Below are positions 26,525 through 34,432 of a stretch of DNA of 64,000 bases, piece by piece (position 1 is the stretch's first letter; each line of letters opens with the position of its first letter). The stretch spans positions 1-64,000 of the forward strand of contig JAHHQQ010000010.1 of NCBI GenBank assembly GCA_020026275.1, given 5' to 3'. The stretch is from Bacteroidales bacterium (GTDB lineage Bacteria > Bacteroidota > Bacteroidia > Bacteroidales > UBA932). The notes below the pieces were generated by a model that was not told where the DNA came from, made no database searches, and worked only from the letters and a program-made list of their open reading frames with translations. The position numbers and the translations under genes were made by a program.

Positions 26525-26803
26525 ATGGCACAGAACAACAGCAAAAATGGAGAAATCCGTTATCTTAATCCTCCGACAGTAGAGGTAAGAAAGAAGAAAT
26601 ACTGCCGTTTCAAGAAGGCAGGTATCAAATATGTAGATTACAAGGATCCTGAGTTCCTCAAGAAGTTCCTCAACGAGCAGGGTAAGATTCTTCCCCGCCG
26701 TATCACCGGCACTTCTTTGAAATTCCAGAGAAAGGTTGCTCAGGCAGTCAAGAGAGCACGTTCAATCGCTCTTCTTCCTTATGTAACTGACCTTCTAAAA
26801 TAA
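26525..26803 (+). CDS. rpsR: 30S ribosomal protein S18
   Basis: 92-residue S18. The ATG at 26525 is preferred over a TTG at 26519 because a strong AGGAGGA lies 7-8 bp upstream of it. Family motifs: YCRFKKAGIKYVDYKDPEFL, and the RNA-binding GKILPRRITGTSLKFQRKVA. Ends with RARSIALLPYV. It lies 17 bp after rpsF. The Shine-Dalgarno here is notable in a genome where most genes lack one. Confidence 0.97.
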   Translation: MAQNNSKNGEIRYLNPPTVEVRKKKYCRFKKAGIKYVDYKDPEFLKKFLNEQGKILPRRITGTSLKFQRKVAQAVKRARSIALLPYVTDLLK

Positions 26804-26821
26804 TCTAAAGGAGAAAGCAAT

Positions 26822-27271
26822 ATGGAAGTTATTTTGAAGAAAGACGTGGCTAATCTTGGCCATGCAGATGAAGTCGTAAAAGTTAAAGCTGGCTACGCTA
26901 TCAATTACCTCGTTCCGCAGGGATTTGCTGCCGTTGCTACTCCTTCAGCTCTCAAACAGCACGCAGAGACTGTCCGTCAGCGTGCTCACAAAGAGGCTAA
27001 GTTGGTTGCTGAGGCAGAAGCACTTGCGGCAAAGGTTTCATCTTTGCTCGTAAAGGTTGCTGTAAAGGTCAGCGAGACCGGCAAGATCTATGGTTCCGTC
27101 ACTACAGCTCAGCTTGCTGATGCTCTTGTTGCTGCAGGTATCGAGTCTGCTGACAAGAAGAACATCACTATCACTGCTGAGGATGTGAAAGAGCTTGGCA
27201 TCTATGAGGCTGATTACAAATGCTACAAGAGTGTGAAGGGTACCTTCAAATTCGAAGTGGTCGCCGAGTAA
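26822..27271 (+). CDS. rplI: 50S ribosomal protein L9
   Basis: 149-residue L9 with the two-domain form: N-terminal MEVILKKDVANLGHADEVV...YAINYLVPQGFA, central helix (KQHAETVRQRAHKEAKLV), and C-terminal domain with GKIYGSVTTAQLADAL. An AAAGGAG Shine-Dalgarno lies about 8 bp before the ATG. Last gene of the operon, followed by a strong terminator. Confidence 0.97.
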   Translation: MEVILKKDVANLGHADEVVKVKAGYAINYLVPQGFAAVATPSALKQHAETVRQRAHKEAKLVAEAEALAAKVSSLLVKVAVKVSETGKIYGSVTTAQLADALVAAGIESADKKNITITAEDVKELGIYEADYKCYKSVKGTFKFEVVAE

Positions 27272-27291
27272 TCTCACAACAGACATAAAAG

Positions 27292-27323
27292 AAAACGTCG
27301 GGGAAAAATCCCCGACGTTTTTT
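27292..27323 (+). terminator. Terminator of the rpsF-rpsR-rplI operon
   Basis: Stem AAAACGTCGGGG/CCCCGACGTTTT (27292-27303 and 27310-27321) with a 6-nt loop and a T-run. It lies 20 bp after the rplI stop. Confidence 0.9.
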
Positions 27324-27332
27324 GTGCTTATT

Positions 27333-27371
27333 CTTTCCGGCAAGAGACCAGTATGGCTCTTTGCCGGAAAG
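27333..27371 (-). terminator. Hairpin after the acyl-CoA ligase gene
   Basis: 11-bp perfect stem CTTTCCGGCAA/TTGCCGGAAAG (27333-27343 and 27361-27371), extended by a bulged GAG/CTC. It lies 2 bp past the ligase stop on the minus strand. There is no strong U-run, so termination may be partial or the hairpin may protect the mRNA 3' end. Confidence 0.5.
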
Positions 27372-27373
27372 AG

Positions 27374-29083
27374 TTATTTCATCTCTTCTTCTTTTTCTTT
27401 GTTGTTCTGCATTTCTGCGGCCTTCACATCGTCGCCCTTGGCATCCTTGTATTTGAAACGGCGGATCTTGTGGGTGGCAGTCTTCTCGAACGGCTCTTTC
27501 ATCACTTCCACCATATTGACCTTGGACTGCTTGCCGACATGTTTGTTGACATAGTCCAGCACTGCCTTCTTCTTGGCAATCAGATTTTCAAAGAATTTGT
27601 CTTCAGAAGCCTGATCCCAATCCAGCACGTTGTCATCAAATTTGATGAGAGCGACCAACTGCCCATTTCGTTCCATGACCAGAGATTCGTTCACTCCGCT
27701 GAAATTGTTGATGACCTGTTCGATTTCCTCCGGATAAATGTTCTCGCCGGAAGCGCCCAGAATCATGTTGTTCAGACGGCCCTTGATGTAGAAGCGTCCT
27801 TTGGAGTCCATGGTGGCCAGATCATTGGTCCTGAACCAGCCGTCGTCACTCAATACCGTTCTGGTCCTGTCCGGATCCCTGTAGTAGCCCAGCATCACAT
27901 TGTCACCTTTGACGATGATTTCACCTTCACCCGTTTCCGGATTCACATTGTCCAACTTGACTTCCACATTGTATGCCGGCACACCGATAGAGCCGACCAC
28001 TGTTTTGCCGACGCCTGCATTGGTGACAAGGGGAGCGGTCTCTGTCAGACCATAGCCGATGGCATAAGGAAAGTGCGCCTTGATGAGGAACTCCTCCACT
28101 GTATTGTCCAGTTTGGAACCGCCTATTCCGAAAAATCTCAACTTTCCTCCGAAAGTGGATTTCAGTTTGCTGCCGATCAGACGGTAGAGCATATTGGGTG
28201 TATGTTTCTGCATCCAGGAAAGGACACGGCTTTTCTTGATGGTCGGAATGACACTGGTCTTGTAGATCTTTTCAATGATCAGCGGTACAGAACACATGAT
28301 GGTAGGCCGTACTTTTTTCAAGGCTGCCATCAGAATAGTCGGTGTAGGAGCTTTCTTGATGTAATAGACACAGCCGCCAACATATAGAGGATAGAGGAGG
28401 CTGAATGCCATTTCATAAGTGTGAGACATCGGCAGAACGGACAGCCATTTGTCCCGGCTGTTGCATTTCTGTGTATGAGAGGCCGCTATGATGTTCTGAC
28501 ATAAATTACGATGGCTCAGCATGACTCCTTTTGCATTTCCAGAAGTTCCTGAGGTATAGATGATACAGGCAAGATCATCTGGTTGAGGCTCTTTCAGCCA
28601 ACCTTCGCATTTGAACGCCTCTTCTTCTCTCTTGATTGTCTCAAAAGTCTCTATGTCAATGACCAGTGTCAGACTGTCAATGATTTCCTGACTGACTCTG
28701 GGAAGAAGTTTTTTGGAAACGAACAGTACCTTTGTTCCGGAATGTTTGATGATGTTGGAGACTTCTGTTTCGGAAGAATCCGGAAGAATCGGTACTGCCA
28801 CTCTGCCGAATGCAACTGCAGAAAACATCGTGACAGTCCAGTTAGGCATATTCTGAGAAAGGATGGCTACTTTGTCTCCTGCACTGATGCAGAATCTCGA
28901 CATCCTGTGGGACAATTCCAGACATTGATGCCTGAAACTGTCATACGTGTAGGCTTGGGTTCCGTCTACAAATTGAGAAAGTTTGCGAGGAGCATAGGCT
29001 ACTGTTGCATACTCAAAAAGTCTCGCCAATGTGGTGATATAGGTCTCTTTGCTTGTAGTCAGTTTTTTATAAATCCTACTCAT
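27374..29083 (-). CDS. AMP-dependent long-chain acyl-CoA ligase
   Basis: 569-residue ANL-superfamily ligase (FadD-like) that activates a fatty acid to acyl-AMP then acyl-CoA. Start chosen at MSRIYKKLTTSKETYIT (29083); upstream open frame is the preceding gene's tail. Motifs: P-loop IIYTSGTSGNAKGVMLSH, A5 GYGLTETAPLV, A7 DGWFRTNDLA and GRLNNMILGASGENIYP. The C-terminus ends in a charged Lys/Glu run. The start is only 1 bp from the stop of the acyltransferase gene, so activation and transfer of an acyl chain may be coupled. Confidence 0.93.
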   Translation of the reverse strand: MSRIYKKLTTSKETYITTLARLFEYATVAYAPRKLSQFVDGTQAYTYDSFRHQCLELSHRMSRFCISAGDKVAILSQNMPNWTVTMFSAVAFGRVAVPILPDSSETEVSNIIKHSGTKVLFVSKKLLPRVSQEIIDSLTLVIDIETFETIKREEEAFKCEGWLKEPQPDDLACIIYTSGTSGNAKGVMLSHRNLCQNIIAASHTQKCNSRDKWLSVLPMSHTYEMAFSLLYPLYVGGCVYYIKKAPTPTILMAALKKVRPTIMCSVPLIIEKIYKTSVIPTIKKSRVLSWMQKHTPNMLYRLIGSKLKSTFGGKLRFFGIGGSKLDNTVEEFLIKAHFPYAIGYGLTETAPLVTNAGVGKTVVGSIGVPAYNVEVKLDNVNPETGEGEIIVKGDNVMLGYYRDPDRTRTVLSDDGWFRTNDLATMDSKGRFYIKGRLNNMILGASGENIYPEEIEQVINNFSGVNESLVMERNGQLVALIKFDDNVLDWDQASEDKFFENLIAKKKAVLDYVNKHVGKQSKVNMVEVMKEPFEKTATHKIRRFKYKDAKGDDVKAAEMQNNKEKEEEMK

Positions 29084-29084
29084 A

Positions 29085-29636
29085 TTAATGTGTGATAAAT
29101 TTGTCTTTATGTTTTCCCTCCAGATGCAGCTCTTCATAGAGTGCCTGGATCTTGTCCGTATCTTCACGGGCATTGTCAGAAATTTCAAATTTCTGGCCGA
29201 CACTGATACGTTTCGTGTTCCAGTCGAAATAACCCAGATAGACAGGACAGCCGACTTCTTTGGCGATCAGGTGATATCCTGTTTTCCAACGTCTGACGGG
29301 TTTCCTGCTTCCTTCCGGAGCGATGGCAATGATGAATTCATCTTTCTTCTCCATTTCGGCAATAAGGCTCTTCATCATGTTGGTCGGATTGCTTCTGTCC
29401 ACTGGAATTCCACCCAGTTTCCTCAGAATCCAGTTCATCGGTCCCCAGAAGAATTCCTTCTTGATCATGACGTATGCCTTCTTGTCAAATTGAGCATAGA
29501 AAAGATAAGATACTACAAAGTCCCATGCAGAGGTATGCGGTACCCCTAGAATGACTGCCTTTTTTTCCTGACATGGGCCTCCAATACTGGTCCAGCCCAT
29601 TGCCTTCAATAGAAATCCACAAAATTTAGCCCACAT
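29085..29636 (-). CDS. PlsC-like 1-acyl-glycerol-3-phosphate acyltransferase family protein
   Basis: 183-residue acyltransferase. Start chosen at MWAKFCGFLLKAMGW (29636); the longer frame overlaps parE. Motif I is HTSAWD (HxxxxD) in GVPHTSAWDFVVSY. Motif III resembles PEGSRKP in IAPEGSRKPVRRW. The group is a Bacteroidetes PlsC-related family often annotated simply as acyltransferase. It lies 4 bp after parE and 1 bp before the acyl-CoA ligase. Confidence 0.88.
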   Translation of the reverse strand: MWAKFCGFLLKAMGWTSIGGPCQEKKAVILGVPHTSAWDFVVSYLFYAQFDKKAYVMIKKEFFWGPMNWILRKLGGIPVDRSNPTNMMKSLIAEMEKKDEFIIAIAPEGSRKPVRRWKTGYHLIAKEVGCPVYLGYFDWNTKRISVGQKFEISDNAREDTDKIQALYEELHLEGKHKDKFITH

Positions 29637-29640
29637 AAAA

Positions 29641-31581
29641 TCAAATGTTAACGTCTTCGAGTTCTTCTTCAGAACGCAGGTTTTTTCGGATGAAATTCTG
29701 TCGGTCCATGGTATTGTCTCCCATGTAGAATTCCATGATGTCTGAGATAGATTCCTCTTCTGCAAGAGTGATGGGATCCAATCTCATGTTTTCGCCGATG
29801 AAGTCAACGAACTCATGTGACGAAATTTCACCAAGACCTTTGAATCGGGTAATCTCCAGTCCTGTCTTAAGTTTCTTGATAGCAGCTTCTTTCTCGTCCA
29901 GATTGTAGCAATATTGTGTTTGCTTCTTGTTCCGGACTCTGAACAAAGGTGTCTGCAAGATATATACATGACCTCTTCGGATGAGGTCAGGGTAGTATTT
30001 CATGAAGAAAGTCAGTACGAGCATCCTGATGTGCATGCCGTCATCATCGGCATCGGTTGCTACAATGATGTTGTTGTATCTCAAGTCTTCAAGATCGTTC
30101 TCTACGCCCAAAGCGGAAATGAGAAGGTTCAATTCTTCATTTTCTGCCACTTTCTTTCGGCTTTCTTTATAGCAGTTGATAGGCTTTCCCCTCAAGCTGA
30201 ACACCGCCTGGTGGTTGGCATTCCGGACTTTTGTGATAGTTCCGCTTGCAGAATCACCCTCGGTGATGAAGATGCTTGAAAGTTCTCCCTCTTCCTTTTT
30301 GCTGGCTGGAAGCTTGTCATTGTAATGATAGCGGCAATCTCTCAACTTCTTGTTATAGACATTGGCGCGTTTGCTTTTTTCGCGAGTCTTTTTCTGGATG
30401 CCGGAAATTTCCTCCCTCTCGGACTGGTTCGCCTTGATTTTCTCTTCAATCAGCGGAACGATGTCCTTGTTCATGTGCAGGAAATTATCCAAGTTGCGGC
30501 TGACGAAATCATTGACGAACGACCGGATGGTCGGACCACGGTCAATGGCGTTGGACCCGTCTTCATTCTTGATGGTGTTGCCGTTCTCGTCCTTCATGAA
30601 CTTTTCCCACATATAGGTGGAACCCAGTTTCGTTTTGGTCTGTCCTTCAAAGTTCGGTTCCTGAATCTGGATGCTGATGGCTCCGACTACACCTTGCCGG
30701 CAGTCTTCCGGAGCGAAATTCTTCTTGAAGAATTCTTTCAACGTTTTGGCGATGGCTTCTCGAAAAGCGGCCAGATGGGTACCTCCGTCACGGGTGTTCT
30801 GCCCGTTCACGAATGAAGAGATGTTCTCTCCGTAGGAATTGCCATGGGTCAGCACGATTTCAATGTCGTGCTCCTCATCTTCCAGATGGATAGGCGGATA
30901 GATCGGCTGCTCGGTCAGGTTTTCATTGACCAGATCCAGCAATCCATTTTCGGATTTGTAGGAAACCCCATTCAGTACCAAGGTAAAACCTTTCTTGAGG
31001 TAAGAATAGTTCTTGACCATGGTTTCCACATAATCCATGTTGTAATGATAATTGCCGAACATATCCGAATCTGGAGTGAAACGGACGAGTGTACCATTCT
31101 TTTCTCCCTTGACGGCAGATTTTCCGCTGTCGGTCAACTTGCCATAGCGGTAGCTTGCCCAGGAAGTCTCGCCATCACGGAAAGACTGGACATAGAAGGA
31201 GGAGGACAAGGCATTTACCGCCTTTGTGCCCACACCGTTCATACCCACTGATTTCTTGAAGTTGCGGTCATCAAATTTGGCACCTGTATTCAGCTGGCTG
31301 GTCGCCTTGACCAGAGAATCCAGAGGAATTCCTCGGCCGAAGTCCCGGACGGTCACCTCGTTGTTCTCAATGGTAATCTGAACCTGCTTGCCGAAACCCA
31401 TCGCAAATTCATCGACAGTGTTGTCGACAATTTCTTTCAACAGAACATAGATACCATCTCCCGGATTGTCTCCGTTGCCCAAACGTCCGATATACATTCC
31501 CGGACGCCTGCGGATATGTTCTACTCCATCCAGTGTCTTGATGCTGTCGTCACCATAGTTGTTCGACTTGATTTCTGCCAT
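29641..31581 (-). CDS. parE: DNA topoisomerase IV subunit B
   Basis: ATPase subunit of topoisomerase IV, 646 residues from MAEIKSNNYGDDSIK (31581). GHKL motifs: EIVDNTVDEFAMGFG, VRDFGRGIPLDS, and MNGVGTKAVNALS. The TOPRIM domain has ITEGDSASGTI (near 435) and DADDDGMHIR (near 510). Called ParE rather than GyrB from overall length and the Bacteroidetes ParE-type sequence VEHIRRRPGMYIG. The usual parC partner is not next to it; lipid-metabolism genes follow instead. Confidence 0.93.
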   Translation of the reverse strand: MAEIKSNNYGDDSIKTLDGVEHIRRRPGMYIGRLGNGDNPGDGIYVLLKEIVDNTVDEFAMGFGKQVQITIENNEVTVRDFGRGIPLDSLVKATSQLNTGAKFDDRNFKKSVGMNGVGTKAVNALSSSFYVQSFRDGETSWASYRYGKLTDSGKSAVKGEKNGTLVRFTPDSDMFGNYHYNMDYVETMVKNYSYLKKGFTLVLNGVSYKSENGLLDLVNENLTEQPIYPPIHLEDEEHDIEIVLTHGNSYGENISSFVNGQNTRDGGTHLAAFREAIAKTLKEFFKKNFAPEDCRQGVVGAISIQIQEPNFEGQTKTKLGSTYMWEKFMKDENGNTIKNEDGSNAIDRGPTIRSFVNDFVSRNLDNFLHMNKDIVPLIEEKIKANQSEREEISGIQKKTREKSKRANVYNKKLRDCRYHYNDKLPASKKEEGELSSIFITEGDSASGTITKVRNANHQAVFSLRGKPINCYKESRKKVAENEELNLLISALGVENDLEDLRYNNIIVATDADDDGMHIRMLVLTFFMKYYPDLIRRGHVYILQTPLFRVRNKKQTQYCYNLDEKEAAIKKLKTGLEITRFKGLGEISSHEFVDFIGENMRLDPITLAEEESISDIMEFYMGDNTMDRQNFIRKNLRSEEELEDVNI

Positions 31582-31704
31582 ACTGATATTAATATACTTT
31601 TGAAGCTTATCTTTTACTGCCCATGCAGCCGCATCGGGCCATTGTGCTGAGTTTCGGAAAAGCGGAGGCACGTTGTGCCGGCACTGTTCCAGTCCCATAA
31701 AATA

Positions 31705-31712
31705 CAAATTTA
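31705..31712 (-). promoter_or_regulatory. Possible parE promoter (-7 box)
   Basis: Minus-strand TAAATTTG (TAnnTTTG) about 125 bp upstream of the parE ATG. No clear -33 partner. The 236 bp between parE and the DUF1573 gene shows nothing else supportable. Confidence 0.35.
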
Positions 31713-31817
31713 ACAAAAAAACATTGAAAAACCCCTCCCACTTGCTATTTTCGGTCTTCCGGCACACATGAACATTTCCCGTAAGGGAGAGGAAGAGAAT
31801 AAACGGAGGCAGTCAGT

Positions 31818-32963
31818 CTAGTCAATGTTGCCGTAGATGTACAAGGTGATGTACGGTCGGAGGGGACAGTTGGTCGTAAGCAGCACAGTCCACATCACGT
31901 CCCCTTCCGGCATTTTGCTGGTGTCCAGTTCCACATTGATTTCTGAACTGGATCCAGGTGCGATGTCTTTTTCATAACGGACCTGACTGTCCGGCCAGTC
32001 GCAGTCAATCTTGTAGATGATTGCATTGCTTTTTCCTTTGTTGGCAAACGAAAAACGGGCATTGATTTTCTTGCCTTTCCGGGTTTTTGGAAAGGTGAAG
32101 CTGCTGGATTGGAAGAGGGGTTGGGATGCGTTCTTGATGTCTTCTTTGCTCCAGTCGCTGAAATCTTTTATCGTGAAGGACCATATTCCCACTTTCTGAT
32201 GAGTCGGCTGGCTGTTGACAAGTGGGGTGAACCAATAATAGTTTTTGCCCCAAGTGTTCTCATCGGCGCTGACAGTATATTTGACAGTCGCGGTGGAATG
32301 GGCGGGAATCGGATTGGGGCTGACTTCGAGTTCCAGACCGGCACTTACTTCAGCAAATGCCAATTTTAGCGGATGGCTTCCCAAATTGGCTATTTGGAAA
32401 CTATCACCTTTGCTGTCTCCTTGTTTCAAGTTCCCCAACTTGATGTCTGTCGTTTTCATCCCTAAAGTCCCCATTTGGATTGGGTAGATTTCGTTCAGTG
32501 GCTTCTTCTTTTCGTGGACCATTCCCCTCAGCCGCAGAATGACAGGTTTCTTCAAACCGGAAATATAGACGGTCAAGGTCTTGTCAAAAGGATAAGGTCC
32601 GGCATCATTGGTGTAATCCACCTGAATCTCTCCAGTTTTTCCAGGAGTTAGGGGTTCGCGGGTCCATCGGATGTTGGTGCAACCACAGGAAGATGCCACA
32701 TTGAAGACGACAATTGGTTTTTTGCTGATATTTTTGATGTGGAATGAACAGTGCAGCATTTTTTCACTTATCATCACGTCTCCGAAATCATGAATCATTT
32801 TGTCAACTTCGACAGTTTCGGCAACAATCGTCTTTTCTCCTTTCACCCGGGTCTGTGCTTCCAGTCCCGTCCATCCGGTCAGGATGGACAACATCAAAGC
32901 AATCAAGGTCATGCAGGAGAATCTCCATGAAGGCATTTTCATCAAATCACGCATCTTTTCCAT
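31818..32963 (-). CDS. DUF1573 domain secreted protein
   Basis: 381-residue exported protein from the ATG at 32963 (signal peptide RFSCMTLIALMLSILTG, cut near LEAQT). Its first domain matches DUF1573, a Bacteroidetes beta-sandwich: HDFGDVMISEKMLHCSFHIKN, VASSCGCTNIRWTREPLTPGKTGEI, VDYTNDAG. Two further beta-sandwich repeats follow (about 165-270 and 290-380), the last ending in LRPYITLYIYGNID. The CGC motif is typical of the family. Function unknown; probably periplasmic or surface assembly. The gene stands alone on the minus strand. Confidence 0.85.
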   Translation of the reverse strand: MEKMRDLMKMPSWRFSCMTLIALMLSILTGWTGLEAQTRVKGEKTIVAETVEVDKMIHDFGDVMISEKMLHCSFHIKNISKKPIVVFNVASSCGCTNIRWTREPLTPGKTGEIQVDYTNDAGPYPFDKTLTVYISGLKKPVILRLRGMVHEKKKPLNEIYPIQMGTLGMKTTDIKLGNLKQGDSKGDSFQIANLGSHPLKLAFAEVSAGLELEVSPNPIPAHSTATVKYTVSADENTWGKNYYWFTPLVNSQPTHQKVGIWSFTIKDFSDWSKEDIKNASQPLFQSSSFTFPKTRKGKKINARFSFANKGKSNAIIYKIDCDWPDSQVRYEKDIAPGSSSEINVELDTSKMPEGDVMWTVLLTTNCPLRPYITLYIYGNID

Positions 32964-33033
32964 ATTGTTTTCAGATATGACTTGGATTTGGCCTGCTAAA
33001 TCCAAGTCATATTCTGCAAATATCTTTCCTTTA

Positions 33034-33064
33034 TTTGTAATTTCAAATTAATCAGATATCTTTG
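33034..33064 (+). promoter_or_regulatory. Ferredoxin gene promoter
   Basis: TTTG (33034-33037), a 19-bp spacer, and TATCTTTG (33057-33064), a consensus match. Predicted start near 33070 leaves about 55 nt before the ferredoxin ATG. Confidence 0.7.
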
Positions 33065-33125
33065 CATATAAAGATACGCAGGATTGCGTAGAATAGATTG
33101 GATTATATATTAAAAAAAGATTAAA

Positions 33126-33299
33126 ATGGCTAGAATTATTTCAAGTACCGATTGCGTTGCTTGTGGTACATGCATCGGTGAGTGCCCAGTCGGCGCTATT
33201 TCAGAAGGTGACGTATATCACATCGATCCTAATGTTTGTATCGACTGCGGTGCTTGTGAGAGCGTTTGCCCTTCAGGTGCAATCTCAGCAGATGAATAG
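33126..33299 (+). CDS. 2[4Fe-4S] ferredoxin
   Basis: 57-residue clostridial-type ferredoxin beginning MARIISSTDC. Two CxxCxxCxxxCP motifs are complete: CVACGTCIGECP (Cys10, 13, 16, 20) and CIDCGACESVCP (Cys38, 41, 44, 48), which bind two low-potential [4Fe-4S] clusters. Length is normal for the family (55-60). It has its own promoter and terminator, so it is monocistronic. About 1.1 kb away, on the opposite strand, lies pyruvate:ferredoxin oxidoreductase, its most obvious electron donor; pairing is inferred from function and proximity. Confidence 0.95.
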   Translation: MARIISSTDCVACGTCIGECPVGAISEGDVYHIDPNVCIDCGACESVCPSGAISADE

Positions 33300-33328
33300 T
33301 CATCTCTGACCTAAGAAAAAAATTAAGG

Positions 33329-33355
33329 TCCGTCTGTTTTGCAGGCGGATTTTTT
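33329..33355 (+). terminator. Ferredoxin gene terminator
   Basis: Stem TCCGTCTG/CAGGCGGA (one G-T pair) with loop TTTTG and a run of six T, 30 bp after the ferredoxin stop. Confidence 0.85.
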
Positions 33356-33359
33356 ATTA

Positions 33360-33367
33360 TATCTTTG
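33360..33367 (+). promoter_or_regulatory. Possible LysR-gene promoter (-7 box)
   Basis: TATCTTTG fits TAnnTTTG, 58 bp upstream of the LysR ATG. A TTTG at 33338-33341 is 18 bp upstream but lies inside the ferredoxin terminator, so the -33 call is doubtful. Confidence 0.45.
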
Positions 33368-33425
33368 TAGATAAGCATTTCTTATAATCTCTGAAAAAGA
33401 TAATGTTACGTCAGAACGGATAGAT

Positions 33426-34334
33426 ATGATAGAAGATTTCAGACTTGAAACTTTCATGAAAGTTGCCGAATTGGGCAATTTCACCAAAGCGGCAAAAGAA
33501 TTGAATGTGTCGCAGCCTGCTGTCAGTCAAAATATTACAGCATTGGAAAAACAATTGGGAGCCAAACTTTTCAATCGTGCCAGGGGGGAAGTTTCGTTGA
33601 CTTCCAAGGGGTTGGCTTTCATGAAATACGCGGAGAAGATTTCGTATTGGTACGCTGCTGCCGGACAAATGTTTGGTCAGATGGGAAAACTGACCAGCAA
33701 CAAACCAATCCGCATCTCCGCCGATCCAGTGGTCGGTTCCTATCTGTTGCCTCGTGCTGTCTCTGTCCTTGCTGCCGTTCATCCAGAATTTGTTTTCGAC
33801 ATTGTCCCGAACGGATGGGGAGATGATACTCCTGCCGATGTTGAAATCTCAGTCGCTCCCAGCCCGGAAACCATGGACTTCTGGGGGGAAGGAAAACTGG
33901 TCGGCGTCATGGATGCGGTTGTAGTGGCTTCTCCATTGAACAAGAGTCTTTGCAAGGCGGCAGTTTCAGAAGGGGAAGATAGTTATGTCGCCAAGCCCTT
34001 CTCTACCATTGCGGGTGTTCATGTCTCCAATCGGTTTGTGGTATGGAATCATTACAAGGAATTTCTGACTCCTGACATCATTGCCAGAGTTTCCATGTTC
34101 TCCTCTTCTATTGAAGCTGTCAAGACGATAGTCGCTACTTCTTCTTGTTTGGCAGGTATTGTTCCTGTTTTTTCTGTCATTGAGGAACTGCAGGCCGGGT
34201 CTTTGCTCAAGATGCCGGTTTCTCTTCCTGAATTTGCCTTTGATGTTCATTTCAATCCTCTTCCTGAATTTGCGGCCAAAACAGTCTGCAAACTTCTCAA
34301 ACAGTCGCTCGTCGACAGCCTGCGCAAAGTATAG
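33426..34334 (+). CDS. LysR family transcriptional regulator
   Basis: 302-residue LysR regulator. The N-terminal winged helix-turn-helix (1-62) reads FMKVAELGNFTKAAKELNVSQ then PAVSQNITALEKQLGAKLF, the canonical LysR pattern. The remainder is a periplasmic-binding-like effector domain of typical length. The ligand is unknown. It is placed between the ferredoxin gene (same strand) and the convergent pyruvate:ferredoxin oxidoreductase gene, so control of one or both is plausible but not shown by sequence. Confidence 0.93.
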   Translation: MIEDFRLETFMKVAELGNFTKAAKELNVSQPAVSQNITALEKQLGAKLFNRARGEVSLTSKGLAFMKYAEKISYWYAAAGQMFGQMGKLTSNKPIRISADPVVGSYLLPRAVSVLAAVHPEFVFDIVPNGWGDDTPADVEISVAPSPETMDFWGEGKLVGVMDAVVVASPLNKSLCKAAVSEGEDSYVAKPFSTIAGVHVSNRFVVWNHYKEFLTPDIIARVSMFSSSIEAVKTIVATSSCLAGIVPVFSVIEELQAGSLLKMPVSLPEFAFDVHFNPLPEFAAKTVCKLLKQSLVDSLRKV

Positions 34335-34382
34335 GACAAGTTGCAATGTGAAAAATGAGTCTGCTGTCATTTTGGCGGACAA

Positions 34383-34412
34383 AAAAAGGACATCCAACCG
34401 GATGTCCTTTTT
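34383..34412. terminator. Bidirectional terminator between LysR gene and nifJ
   Basis: 13-bp perfect stem AAAAAGGACATCC/GGATGTCCTTTTT with loop AACC. A- and T-runs at both ends serve the convergent LysR (+) and pyruvate:ferredoxin oxidoreductase (-) genes. Confidence 0.9.
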
Positions 34413-34432
34413 CTCTGTCAGGTCAGGCAAGG

